Positions 1 to 8,642 of a stretch of 64,000 bases of DNA are shown one piece after another. The translations under genes were made by a program, and so were the position numbers. How positions within the stretch are numbered: position 1 is the first letter of the stretch; each line of letters starts with the position of its first letter. The notes beneath the pieces are model-generated. The model worked only from the letters and a program-made list of their open reading frames with translations, was not told the origin of the DNA and did no database searches. Source of the stretch: Porphyridium purpureum (lineage: Eukaryota; Rhodophyta; Bangiophyceae; Porphyridiales; Porphyridiaceae); contig VRMN01000010.1 of the NCBI GenBank assembly GCA_008690995.1, positions 248,001-312,000 of the forward strand, read 5' to 3'.

Positions 1-149
1 ACCAAGCTATTTGTCTGAGGCCGTTCTGCGCCAGACTCCCTTTTAATGATCTTCTTCTGCCGATGCCTACTCTTCCTTCCTTCACGTATTCTTATCTTAT
101 ATGTATTTGGTGTTGCATGGGTAAGAGGTATTCGGCGGTACACCTCGCG

Positions 150-467
150 TCACTTGTGACAGCGAGAACTTGTTGCAGGTACCAAGTTCAACACCAAACT
201 TTCTTGCCTTTTATTTTTCTTCTGACTGAGACCGTCACGCAACCCGCTCCCCATTTTATACCCTTCACAAGACTCCAAGTCTATCACATTTGACGTGCCT
301 GACCGCACGGAAAATCGCCATTCCTCACTGACGCACCGCGCCAATGCGCCCTTCCAGAGCATCCTGCGAACGGCGCACTCTTTTGACTGCCTCGCGCTCC
401 AACTCGCCTTCAGCGCGTCGCTTTTCGAGCGCTCCAGTAATTGCCTGTAACAAACTTTCCCAAACAT
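150..467 (-). CDS. Possible small unknown protein
   Basis: An open frame of 105 codons reads leftward from an ATG at 467. It lies just downstream of two sense-oriented GTACAG motifs (475-480 and 484-489), which precede many genes in this window, so a leftward gene is plausible. A second minus-strand frame ending at 325 overlaps it and also has a protein-like, helix-forming composition, so the true frame is uncertain. I recognise no domain. It could be a real short gene, the end of a larger broken gene, or chance. Confidence 0.25.
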   Translation of the reverse strand: MFGKVCYRQLLERSKSDALKASWSARQSKECAVRRMLWKGALARCVSEEWRFSVRSGTSNVIDLESCEGYKMGSGLRDGLSQKKNKRQESLVLNLVPATSSRCHK

Positions 468-474
468 TCGAACA

Positions 475-489
475 CTGTACACACTGTAC
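475..489 (-). promoter_or_regulatory. Paired GTACAG promoter-like motif
   Basis: Two copies of CTGTAC on the plus strand (475-480, 484-489) read GTACAGTG in the leftward direction. They lie 8-22 bp before the ATG at 467. They match the motif found upstream of many genes here. The Tc1-type transposon begins 16 bp to the right. Confidence 0.4.
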
Positions 490-504
490 TTTAGTGAACA
501 AATA

Positions 505-635
505 AAGTGCGCACAAATAGGATAGGACCCCCTCTACTTTTTTCCGACTTCATAGTAAATTCGATGGTTTTACTATGTAGGGTAGCTTTTTCCAACTTAA
601 GTACAGTAAGAAGCGCGCGCAAAAAGGATAGGACC
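505..635 (+). repeat. Left terminal IR/DR of the Tc1-type element
   Basis: The outer repeat (505-533) matches the reverse complement of the right end (1920-1948) with a few mismatches in the middle. The inner repeat (621-635) reads AAAAAGGATAGGACC. Between them, 551-577 contains a short palindrome, CATAGTAAA...TTTACTATG. The paired copies are the likely transposase-binding sites. Confidence 0.8.
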
Positions 636-734
636 GGGGAAGAAGATCGGCGAAAATCCGGAGCTGGGCGTGGACAGGTAGCACAGAGTTTGACCATTGT
701 GCAAGCGCATTGTGGACACAGCCGCTCAGCTACC

Positions 735-1778
735 ATGGGGCGCAAAAACGGGCTTTCGGAGCGCGAAAAAGGGTCCATTTTGGCCTTCAAGGCAGCCGGT
801 GACAGTCTGCACGCAATATCGGGCAAAGTAAAGCGCTCCCGCAACGTCATTCGCCGCTTTTTGGCAGATCCTGATGCCTACGGCTTGAACTACGTTTCGG
901 ACAACGCATTGAAGCTCACGCCAGCCGTTGTCAAGAAGATCACAAATGTTGCAAGGTCAGGACAGTTTTCTACAGCACGCCAGGTGGCGAAGAAGTTGCG
1001 CCTGCGCGGGGCAAAGAACATCGAATCGTTGGCAACAATCCGGAAAGCCATGCATCAGGAGTTTGCCTTCCGCCGGATGCCAAAGAATCCGCCTTTGACA
1101 GTGGAACGTAAAGGCAAAAGATTGGACTGGGCCAGAGCGCATATGGCGTTCGGCGAGAAGTGGAAGAAAGTTGTCTTTACGGACGAAAAGAAGTTCAATC
1201 TGGACGGCCCGGATGGATTCCATGCCACATGGATGGATAAGACGAAAGTCCCTGTTGCTTGCTGGTCTCGTCATAGTGGTGGTGGGAGCCTCATGGTTTG
1301 GGGTGCAATTTCAAGCCGTGGAAAAGTGTGCCTTCACTTTGTTGAAGGCACGGTGACTGCTGACAAGTACGTGCGCATGCTGCAGGAGAAAGAGCTCTTT
1401 CCGAAATGCCGAGCAGTTCTGGGCAATGACTTCATTTGGATGCATGACAACGCGAAACCGCATACGGCAAACCTGACAGCAAACTTTTTCCGAGCGCAGA
1501 ACGTTAATGTTATGCAGTGGCCTGCGTACTCACCAGACTTTAACATTATTGAGAATGTCTGGGGCATTCTTGCTCGGAAGGTTTTCGAGGGTGGAAGACA
1601 ATATACGACCGTGAACGGACTGAAGAGCGCTGTTCTTGCTGCATGGTACACCATCGAGCAGGCTACCATCGACAACCTGTATTTGTCTGTGGAGGATCGC
1701 TTGTGGGAATGTACGCGCCGCGATGGTGGATATGTGCAGGGTAATCCGAGTCAATTTCGCTTTCGTCTTGCTTCGTAA
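735..1778 (+). CDS. Tc1-family transposase (DD34E)
   Basis: This transposase would cut and paste the surrounding element. I chose the ATG at 735 (347 residues, the usual Tc1 size) because the sequence upstream is terminal repeat. The N-terminus resembles the Tc1 paired-type helix-turn-helix DNA-binding region, starting MGRKNGLSEREKGSI. The DDE catalytic core is complete: the first Asp in VVFTDEKKFN, the second in WMHDNAKPH, and the Glu in NIIENVWG exactly 34 residues after the second Asp. The conserved YSPDFNIIEN and W-G-I/L signatures are present. There is no internal stop or frameshift, so it may be active. Assignment to the family is firm; activity is an inference. Confidence 0.95.
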   Translation: MGRKNGLSEREKGSILAFKAAGDSLHAISGKVKRSRNVIRRFLADPDAYGLNYVSDNALKLTPAVVKKITNVARSGQFSTARQVAKKLRLRGAKNIESLATIRKAMHQEFAFRRMPKNPPLTVERKGKRLDWARAHMAFGEKWKKVVFTDEKKFNLDGPDGFHATWMDKTKVPVACWSRHSGGGSLMVWGAISSRGKVCLHFVEGTVTADKYVRMLQEKELFPKCRAVLGNDFIWMHDNAKPHTANLTANFFRAQNVNVMQWPAYSPDFNIIENVWGILARKVFEGGRQYTTVNGLKSAVLAAWYTIEQATIDNLYLSVEDRLWECTRRDGGYVQGNPSQFRFRLAS

Positions 1779-1798
1779 TTGCTCGGGCAAAGTTGGGG

Positions 1799-1948
1799 GT
1801 CCTATCCTTTTTGACCCTCTGTTTGGTCACTTTCCCTCTCCCTTCTTCCGTACCTTGTCCTTTTCATAGTAAAAACCTGTCTTTTTTATATGGAACTCTA
1901 AAATTGATTAAAATTTGGTAGGGGGTCCTATCCATTCTGGTCGCACTT
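1799..1948 (-). repeat. Right terminal IR/DR of the Tc1-type element
   Basis: The inner copy is GGTCCTATCCTTTTTG at about 1799-1813, and the outer copy starts AGGGGGTCCTATCC at 1920. Both are inverted relative to the left end. The spacing between the copies is about 120 bp here, against about 100 bp on the left. Confidence 0.8.
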
Positions 1949-1951
1949 TAA

Positions 1952-1968
1952 GTACAGCAGCACTGTAC
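1952..1968. promoter_or_regulatory. Inverted pair of GTACAG motifs before cpeY
   Basis: GTACAG at 1952-1957 faces CTGTAC at 1963-1968, about 110 bp before the cpeY start. A purine-rich leader (about 2035-2060, GGAGGGAGAGAGGGAGGG) follows. The right transposon end lies 3 bp away, so the insertion split what was probably one promoter region. Confidence 0.45.
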
Positions 1969-2073
1969 TTAATTCATGCGGTCGAATGTATTTTTTAATT
2001 TTTGCGCTGCGGCGCGAGACGCGAGTGCGAGGACGACAGGAGGGAGAGAGGGAGGGAAGCACAGACAAACAGG

Positions 2074-3744
2074 ATGGGATTCGTGTTGAGCGGAGGGAGT
2101 ACAGGCGTGACGCAATGGCGCGCGATTCCAGACGCGCGCACCGCGGCATCTTGTGTGGCGGAACGCGCGGTTTGGGTTGCAGGATGTCGAGCAAGGTGGC
2201 GCGCGAGCGTCATGCCGAAGAAGAGGATGCACACACGCAGGAGCAAAATGGTGACATGGATGATGATGTCCAGCGCGAGTTTCAGGGCAAGGCCTGGTGG
2301 GAGTGAGGCGCTGGGACAGGAGGATGAAGAGGATGGCGTGAGGCCACAGTATCAGAGCACAGAGCAGACGTTTGCGGAAAGCGCCGGCCGCGATTTGTAT
2401 TTTCAAGGGATGGATGAGGCGCTCGCGCAAAAAGTGCTCCTGGCGCCCGCGCACGAGCTTGATGACGCGTCCGAGCGTTACATTGCGGCAGAACGACTCA
2501 AGTTTTTCCCGTCTGAAGCTTCGACGCGCGCGTTGATAAAGTGCGTTACGTCGCTGCCCATCCAGTGCTTGGATGACCGCGTGGCAAGAAGGAAAGCCGT
2601 CGAAACGCTCGGACGTTACGCCGGCCGTTTTTGCCGCGATGAGGTTTTGATAGTACTGCGCGGCTGCTTACGCGATGACGATCCGTATACGGTAGAGGTG
2701 GCCGTTTGGGCCATTTCACAAATCGGAGCGGGCGCCAGCGACGAAGCCGAATCGGTGCATCCTGTGCATGCAGAGCTCGCTGCACTCCTGGAACAGTCGG
2801 GGCTAGAGCAGCAGGTGAACCAGCGCGTCGTGATCCAGGCACTGCTGCGACTTGGCGCTTCGAGCGCAGTTGATAAGATCCGCCCTCTGATCGAGTCTAT
2901 CGACGGCGCAACTGCTTCCGCGGCGATGCTAGCCGTTCGAGAGTTCTCTGGCGAGTCAGACTTTATGCATCGGTTCATGGACTTGCTGAGAAGCGACGAC
3001 CTGAATACGCGCCGCGCCGCAATCGAAGACGTCACTTTGAGTGCGTACGCGCCGGCGTTGGAAACGGTGGCAAAGCTGCCCAACAGCCTTGTTCTGCGCA
3101 GTCGCGCAGTGCGCAAAATTCTCGACGCGCAGCGCGACAAGGGACAGCTCGGTGGTGAAGAATTAGACGCCGACACAGCGTGCCTGCTGGATCAGTTGAT
3201 TTGGGACCATCCAGAAACCATCGACCTGCTCGGTCTGAGAAACGAGACCAAGAAGAGCCGCGCGCTGGATCGCAACGTAGACCGCTTGTACAAAAACGAC
3301 GCTCGTCAGGCGTACTTGGCACAGCTTACCATTGCGCTAGAGCACAACAATGACGCCGCTGCACAGAGCGTGCTGGCCTCGTACGAGGCGCTGCCATATT
3401 TTGATTACTTCGCAGCTTACCACGTGTTCAAGACGCTGGGGTGGCTAAAAGCTGCCTCGGCAGAATCGATGCTCCTGGAACAGTTTAGGACGCTTCCACC
3501 TCGCTTCTTCAATCACCAGATCGGCGCGGGGCTTGCACTAGCGTCCATTGGATCTCGCGATGCGCTTCCAGACATTTTAGCCATTGGCTCATCCACCAGA
3601 ATCTGGGAGCTCAAATACGCATGCTTGATTGCGGCAGAGCTGCTCGATGATGGTGGAAAATTGCGCGAGCAACTTTCCCACGACTCGGACTGGCTCATCC
3701 GTGCTCGCGCGAGGAGCAATTCAGACCTTTCGCGTCTGAGGTGA
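2074..3744 (+). CDS. cpeY: Phycoerythrin bilin lyase CpeY homologue, plastid-targeted
   Basis: The product probably attaches phycoerythrobilin to cysteines of phycoerythrin in the plastid, as cyanobacterial CpeY does, usually with CpeZ. From about residue 110 to the end it is a series of HEAT-like helical repeats in the same order as cyanobacterial CpeY. Recognisable blocks are RRKAVETLGRY, DDPYTVEVAVWAISQIG, VVIQALLRLG, TASAAMLAVREF, YHVFKTLGWLK and STRIWELKYACLIAAELL. I start at the ATG at 2074 because the purine-rich stretch before it looks like untranslated leader; this gives 556 residues. About 100 residues at the N-terminus, rich in Arg, Ser and Ala and poor in acids, have no cyanobacterial counterpart and fit a transit peptide. 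Its partner CpeZ is not in the window. A related HEAT lyase (MpeY, CpcE) is the main alternative. Confidence 0.85.
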   Translation: MGFVLSGGSTGVTQWRAIPDARTAASCVAERAVWVAGCRARWRASVMPKKRMHTRRSKMVTWMMMSSASFRARPGGSEALGQEDEEDGVRPQYQSTEQTFAESAGRDLYFQGMDEALAQKVLLAPAHELDDASERYIAAERLKFFPSEASTRALIKCVTSLPIQCLDDRVARRKAVETLGRYAGRFCRDEVLIVLRGCLRDDDPYTVEVAVWAISQIGAGASDEAESVHPVHAELAALLEQSGLEQQVNQRVVIQALLRLGASSAVDKIRPLIESIDGATASAAMLAVREFSGESDFMHRFMDLLRSDDLNTRRAAIEDVTLSAYAPALETVAKLPNSLVLRSRAVRKILDAQRDKGQLGGEELDADTACLLDQLIWDHPETIDLLGLRNETKKSRALDRNVDRLYKNDARQAYLAQLTIALEHNNDAAAQSVLASYEALPYFDYFAAYHVFKTLGWLKAASAESMLLEQFRTLPPRFFNHQIGAGLALASIGSRDALPDILAIGSSTRIWELKYACLIAAELLDDGGKLREQLSHDSDWLIRARARSNSDLSRLR

Positions 3745-3834
3745 TTGACCTTTACGACAAGATTTGTACATGCGAGGGTTCACGTTTGGGATGCTGACCG
3801 CGCGCATAAATTATGCTTTGTCGGCGTGTGTGCG

Positions 3835-4959
3835 TCATCTGTTCCCGAGAGCGTCGCGGTAGCCGATGCTATTCAGATCTAGACCTGAAACGCCATGCCC
3901 GTCGTTCAGCAGGAACGCGCGCAGTACGCGCAAGATGCCTTCTAGAGCGTCGCGAGACGGCACGTTGAAATCAAGAATTTTTTCGACGAGAGCGCGCAGC
4001 CAGCTCGGCAATATGTAAAACAGCTCACTGAACTGGTGATGGCTTAGCCCTGCGGTATTCTGGAGCACATGCACGCGACTCTCATTCTGTCGCAACGAAG
4101 CGACGCAAGCAAGCACTCGCCCGAGCGAGTTGGCACCTTGGATGCACATGAAGTTGTGCACGGCGTCGAGCTTGTGTTTGCGATACACATCGGCTGAACA
4201 GATGCGCAGAGGCGCATCCAACAGGATCACAGTACTGAATCGCTTGTCCTGTACGGCTGCCTCGAGCGCCGTGTCTCCTCCAAGTGAGTGCCCGACGACA
4301 AGCGCATCGCCACTTTCGCTCACGTCCAGTCGCGTACCCCAACAGGCATCTTGAAGGATGTAATCGAACGCTGCGCGCACTTCCAGCACACGTAGAGCAC
4401 ACTGAGCCTCGCCAATCTCATGCCTGTTCTTTTGCGGAAGCAGCAGCGCTGTTCCGTCAAAGTGCGCTGTGATCGCACACACGAGGTATCCGCAAGCCGC
4501 GATCTCTGCACAAATTGCGGAATATGCAAACCCAGCTGCGCCGCGTCCGTGACTGAAAACAGCAAACTTGAGTCGCGACGGCTGCCGCACTTGTTGCTGC
4601 ACTTGGTCAGGAAGGACATGCTTGCGCTCAGCTCGCATGTCCTCGAACCAGGCGAAGTTTGTCGTCGTAAGCAAAGCCATCCATGCTATGAGCTTTCCCG
4701 CAATGCTGAACGACGCAGCGCTACACGTCCGCATCAAACCGCCCGGCACCCATGACGCTGTGCGCCCTGACTGACACGGCGACCGTCCGGCCTCGTCGCC
4801 TTCATGTTGAACTGGGAAGAACAAGCGCGCGTGGAGCACATGCGGCGTTGCCGGGCTCGGAATTTCCACGTCCGTGCAGCCTATGCACGAGCGACCTGTC
4901 CGCCGAGGCGCAGGGGTTTGCAGTGTTTGACCCAGCTCGTCTACGCGCAGTCTCAACAT
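3835..4959 (-). CDS. Platelet-activating-factor acetylhydrolase-like lipase
   Basis: An alpha/beta-hydrolase of the PAF-acetylhydrolase (plasma / type II) family, expected to release short or oxidised sn-2 acyl chains from phospholipids. The nucleophile motif is VVGHSLGGDTALE (Ser near residue 226). The Asp lies in VILLDAPL and the His in GLSHHQFSELF, so the catalytic triad looks complete. FSHGRGAAGFAYSAIC matches the family's oxyanion-hole region. A longer frame runs upstream to 5196, but it would overlap the divergent neighbour. The ATG at 4959 gives 374 residues, close to the family length, and starts shortly before the conserved GCTDVEIPSP segment. A hydrophobic stretch near residue 85 (SIAGKLIAWMALLTT) could be a buried helix or an anchor. 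The gene is head-to-head with the DCAF7-like gene, about 130 bp apart, so they probably share a promoter. Confidence 0.8.
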   Translation of the reverse strand: MLRLRVDELGQTLQTPAPRRTGRSCIGCTDVEIPSPATPHVLHARLFFPVQHEGDEAGRSPCQSGRTASWVPGGLMRTCSAASFSIAGKLIAWMALLTTTNFAWFEDMRAERKHVLPDQVQQQVRQPSRLKFAVFSHGRGAAGFAYSAICAEIAACGYLVCAITAHFDGTALLLPQKNRHEIGEAQCALRVLEVRAAFDYILQDACWGTRLDVSESGDALVVGHSLGGDTALEAAVQDKRFSTVILLDAPLRICSADVYRKHKLDAVHNFMCIQGANSLGRVLACVASLRQNESRVHVLQNTAGLSHHQFSELFYILPSWLRALVEKILDFNVPSRDALEGILRVLRAFLLNDGHGVSGLDLNSIGYRDALGNR

Positions 4960-5089
4960 TGCGGAGATCACACACCTGCGACATCGGTGGTGCAGACGTC
5001 CTTGTGTCGGGCACTTGATAATCGGAGGAGCGTTCGAAGCGCTTTTGCCGGTAAAGAGTCGGCAAGGCGCCGGGCACACGAGACAAGCG

Positions 5090-6307
5090 ATGGGGCTGCG
5101 GTGGCGCCCGAGTGTGTCATATGACGCGCATTGTCCGTTATTCAGCGTGGGGTGGAGTTGGGGAGATGCGACGCGCGGGTTGTTGGCCGTGAGCACCTTT
5201 GTCGATGAGTACGAGCGTGATCATCCGCAGGACGCTCAACATGAGCTCCAGGTGCTCCATGTTCCCATAGATACGCCGGCTTCGTCGACATCCGATCCGA
5301 CATCGGACAGAACAGAGGCCGTCACGTGTCTTGGGCGCGTGCCGTACAAGCTGCCTGCCACCAAAGTGGGCTGGATCCCGGACTTCTCTGGCATGCAACC
5401 GCACCTGCTGGCGACAAGTGGCGATGCCTTGAGGATATGGAGGGTTTCTGAGCGATCGTCCTCCTCTGCGGCCGTGGCGGAGCGCGCTGCAAAGGACGAT
5501 GGCTTTGCCGGAGCGGATGTGCTGGACGCTTGCGCGGCAGACTGGGCGCCGCAATATGACATCACGCCGCACTGCGAGCTGAGTCGGATCAAGATGAGTG
5601 GTATAGACGCAGGACCAGGAGGCCGCGGCCAGGATGCCCCGTCCACGTCGTTTGATTGGAACGAGACCGATACGTCGTTGCTCGGCGTCTGCTCGATTGA
5701 CACGACATGCAGCCTGTGGGACATTACGCAGCAGCAGATCCGTACGCAGCTGATCGCACATGACAAGGAAGTGTATGACTTTTCTTTTGGGCCAGGCACT
5801 GACTTGTTCGCAACATGCGGTGCGGATGGCTCGATTCGCATGTTTGACCTGCGCGATCTCAACCGCTCCACGGTACTCTATGAAAATGCGACGAGCACGC
5901 CGCTGCTGCGCGTCGCATGGAACTCTCAGAACCCTCATTATATTGGCTGCGTGACCATGCGCTCGCACAAGATCATCATTGTAGATATTCGCATGCCATC
6001 CGTGCCGGCAGTGACACTCGAGCAGAACCAGTGCGTCGATCTGCCCGAAGTGGGCTTGGCGCGCGCTGCCTCACACGACTGTGTGACCGGTATTGCGTGG
6101 GCGCCATTTGCAGATCATGTTCTGCTCAGCGCAGGTGACTCGGGCGTCGCAAGCCTTTGGGATCTATCTGATACCAGTCAGGGTAGACCCATGCCGGCGC
6201 TTTCGTACAACGCTGGACGCACGATCCACGGCGTGCAGTGGTCGCCCGCTGATCCCAACTGGATAGCTCTGACGGCAGGCTCGCAGCTGCAGGTGATTTA
6301 TTGCTAA
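5090..6307 (+). CDS. DCAF7: DCAF7/TTG1-like WD40 repeat protein
   Basis: A WD40 beta-propeller scaffold of the DCAF7 (WDR68/HAN11) and plant TTG1 family, which bridges kinases such as DYRK or transcription factors and can act as a CUL4-DDB1 substrate receptor. Family landmarks run in order: YDAHCPLFSVGWSW, LAVSTFVDEY, LLATSGDALRIWRV, TSFDWNETDTSLLGVCSIDT, QLIAHDKEVYDFSFG, GADGSIRMFDLRDL, LLRVAWNSQNPHYIG, VTGIAWAPF and IHGVQWSPADPNWIAL. The start at 5090 (405 residues) begins 9 residues before the conserved YDAHCP; an ATG further up (5015) would add about 25 residues without similarity. It is slightly longer than human DCAF7 (342) because of an acidic and Ser/Ala-rich insertion around residues 50-180. 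It converges with the proteasome gene 52 bp downstream. Confidence 0.9.
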   Translation: MGLRWRPSVSYDAHCPLFSVGWSWGDATRGLLAVSTFVDEYERDHPQDAQHELQVLHVPIDTPASSTSDPTSDRTEAVTCLGRVPYKLPATKVGWIPDFSGMQPHLLATSGDALRIWRVSERSSSSAAVAERAAKDDGFAGADVLDACAADWAPQYDITPHCELSRIKMSGIDAGPGGRGQDAPSTSFDWNETDTSLLGVCSIDTTCSLWDITQQQIRTQLIAHDKEVYDFSFGPGTDLFATCGADGSIRMFDLRDLNRSTVLYENATSTPLLRVAWNSQNPHYIGCVTMRSHKIIIVDIRMPSVPAVTLEQNQCVDLPEVGLARAASHDCVTGIAWAPFADHVLLSAGDSGVASLWDLSDTSQGRPMPALSYNAGRTIHGVQWSPADPNWIALTAGSQLQVIYC

Positions 6308-6359
6308 CTCGGACTCTCTGACGAGTCGAACGTACATAATAAAACCACACGGACAAACA

Positions 6360-7109
6360 TCAGTCTGTTTCCGCAATGCTCACCAGGTACGCCTCTATTT
6401 GCGCCTCGGTAAGGCATGTGAACTTGGGCTGCGCCTTGGAGCATACGGCAACCTCGATTTCAGACGCTTTGAACTCGGTACCCAGCGTGCTCTGCAGGGC
6501 AGATATGGCCGTCTCGATGACACGCTTTTCGTCCATGTTTGCATTCGACTCGTCATTCTTGAGGTTCTTCTCAAAGTAGTTGGCGACTTCCTGGTCCTTC
6601 TGGCCCGCGGCGCACGCGCGGTAGCCCACATAGTAGCCGGCTGGATCACACTTGAACAGCTGCGGACCGGTCTCCTCATCCATGCCGATCACGAGCAGCG
6701 CGACGCCGAACGGCCGCATGTACGCGTGCTGTGTGTACATCTGGTTGCGATCTGCGATCCGGCCCGAAAGGTGGTCCACTGGAATTTCGTACCCGTACTC
6801 ATGCTGAAAATCGGCTGCCTGCGATCGCGCGTGCTGCACCAGCGCCTTGGCGTCTGTCGAAATGCCCGTACCGACACATCCATGGTTCGCAGACAACCTG
6901 AACAAATGCGTGACAGAGCTCGGATCAATCAACTTATCCGCGACCTTCTTCTGTGTCACAACGCACACGGCGTCCTGTCCCCTCACTCCCAACGACGTCA
7001 TCTCGGCATTCTTCACCGCCTTGAACGCATACTCCACCTGATACAACCGGCCCTCCGGCGAGAAGATCGTGATGTGCCGATCATATCCGGCGCTACTTCC
7101 CCGACTCAT
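6360..7109 (-). CDS. PSMA6: 20S proteasome subunit alpha-6 type (PSMA6)
   Basis: An outer-ring alpha subunit of the 20S proteasome, which forms the gated entry pore in cytosol and nucleus. The N-terminus, SRGSSAGYDRHITIFSPEG followed by RLYQVEYAFKAVK, is the alpha-subunit signature in the specific PSMA6 (yeast alpha1/Scl1) version. The body holds KLIDPSSVTHLF and DAKALVQHARSQAADF, then RPFGVALLVIGMDEE. I start at the ATG at 7109 (249 residues, the normal length) because codons upstream encode an Arg-rich run that is really the GA-rich leader. A sense GTACAGTG lies about 160 bp upstream. Confidence 0.95.
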   Translation of the reverse strand: MSRGSSAGYDRHITIFSPEGRLYQVEYAFKAVKNAEMTSLGVRGQDAVCVVTQKKVADKLIDPSSVTHLFRLSANHGCVGTGISTDAKALVQHARSQAADFQHEYGYEIPVDHLSGRIADRNQMYTQHAYMRPFGVALLVIGMDEETGPQLFKCDPAGYYVGYRACAAGQKDQEVANYFEKNLKNDESNANMDEKRVIETAISALQSTLGTEFKASEIEVAVCSKAQPKFTCLTEAQIEAYLVSIAETD

Positions 7110-7266
7110 CTCGCCCTCACACGTATCCACACGTATCCGAACACACGTCCTCTCTCTTCTCTCTCTCTCCCTCCTTCTCCTTCCCCTCACGCTTTCTCCT
7201 TCGCATCCAAATCCAGCACGTCAAATTCTCGGCATAGTAAAACACACCCACTTTACTATACCATCA

Positions 7267-7272
7267 CTGTAC
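7267..7272 (-). promoter_or_regulatory. GTACAG motif upstream of PSMA6
   Basis: CTGTAC on the plus strand reads GTACAGTG toward PSMA6, 158 bp before its start. Between the motif and the ATG, 7143-7200 is a GA-rich tract on the sense strand. Just beyond, at about 7328-7390, are AACGGTTTAACC and CCGGTTT sequences of the second recurrent intergenic type. Confidence 0.45.
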
Positions 7273-7532
7273 ACCCGCCAACCCTTCTTCTTGTTGTGAT
7301 TAAATGAGCGCAGTTTGGTAGGCTTTCTTAACGGTTTAACCTCTTTCTGGCGTCCGGTTTAGGAGCGGTGGTCGGCTGAACCGGTTTGCGGAAGTGGAGC
7401 AGCACGTTTGCACGCTGAGGGAGCAACGTGAGTGCTTGCGATTCTCCGTGCTTGGCGCTCCACGGCCACGGGATGCGCCATGCTAAATCAGATGGACCGG
7501 GAGCCCTCGTTTGATGTTGAGACAAGACGTGC

Positions 7533-8642
7533 TCAAGGTTGTAAATATTCGCCAGTCGCAATGAGACGGACAAAAGCTCGAAGAAATGTCGCGCGGGGAG
7601 AAGGCGAGGACAATATCCCGAAGCCGCGGCTACTTTCTGCAGCAGTCGCGGTCGCTTCTTTACCCACTGCCTTCCCTACCGCCTCTGCCACGTTTATCCC
7701 GTCATCGGCGGAGGCTGAAATGATTTGCAGCTGTGCACGCCGAGGTCGCCTTTTCTTGGATACCCTGTCAATACGGGTCTGAAGGTCTTCAGGGACCGAT
7801 GTCTCGATCTCAACTTGGGAAACGTGCGCCGAAACTGAACATTCACACGAACCCGTGTACAGCGCGCTCACTTAGATCTCTGAATTTGACACTCGACATA
7901 GATTCATCATTCCCTGATCTTATTTGTACTCTTCCGCTTCCGCTTCCAGCGCCACATTCAAGAACCGCGTGCAGAGGCCACCAAACATACCACTGGAATA
8001 GCCCAAACCCTTTCCGCCTGTAGGTCAACCTGAGGCTGACTTGGACAACGCACCCTCTCGATCGTACACAACATGTGTCGAGCTCACGCTCTTTGTAAAC
8101 GCAAGCTTCTCGCTCTAGACCAAGTAAACGTATGCATTCTTGGTGTGCTTCGTGAAGGTTAACGCTTCGACTGGAAAGCTACCAAACTCGGGTGGCACCG
8201 GAAATGGAAATGGCTCTCAATCGTTCAACGTACAGCGCGTCTCTATACCGTTCTTAGAGGCAGCATTCTTGTCCAGCAATGCCAGATTGTCTGCGCGTCG
8301 CGCAAAAAGCTGGTCCTTTTCCCAAGTGAATGACACGGTCGACTCGTCTGAGACCACAGTGGGCGATTCACACATGCTGAACACAGAGTAAAAGCCAACG
8401 CCAAACATACCGATCGATGTCTCGTCTTTTTTAGCTTTTGCAATCGAGCCGCGCCTGGTCTTGCTCCCGAAAAGGAAAATCAGTGTTCTCTTCTGCCAGT
8501 TGTGTCGTAAGGGTTCGACTGTTTGGACGATTCTTGCTGGCTTCGTAAGCGTTCCCTTGCGACGAAAAGTGGAGCCCAATGGCGTCTGCATGTGTGTTGT
8601 CGCAATTCTGTGCAGGCGCAAGCTAGGTCGTGAATGCAGCAC
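7533..8642 (-). pseudogene. Decayed HSP90-like ATPase (DUF3684-type) gene
   Basis: Several minus-strand frames together resemble one protein of the family that combines an HSP90-like (GHKL) ATPase fold with a DUF3684 region, known mainly from fungi. In order they read FREQDQARL, then in another frame IGMFGVGFYSVFSMCES with WEKDQLFARR, then in a third frame PPEFGSFPVEALTFTK followed by an in-frame TAG near 8113, and finally RIDRVSKKRRPRRAQLQII near 7760. The order matches the family, but at least two frameshifts and one stop separate the blocks. GMFGVGFYS is the ATP-lid/G-box region. Introns could in theory explain the breaks, but they fall inside conserved blocks, so I call it a relic. The ends are approximate. 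Confidence 0.55.

Larger units (their letters stand above)
505..1948 (+). mobile_element. Tc1-type DNA transposon with IR/DR ends
   Basis: The 1444-bp element starts AAGTGCG at 505 and ends CGCACTT at 1948, with a TA on each side (503-504 and 1949-1950), the target duplication expected of Tc1/mariner elements. Each end carries two copies of a core related to AGGATAGGACC: 519-533 and 621-635 on the left, and inverted at 1799-1813 and 1920-1934 on the right. This is the outer/inner direct-repeat (IR/DR) layout known from Sleeping Beauty-like elements. It encodes one uninterrupted transposase, so it may be recent. It interrupts an intergenic region dense in GTACAG motifs between the leftward frame at 467 and cpeY. 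Confidence 0.9.
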
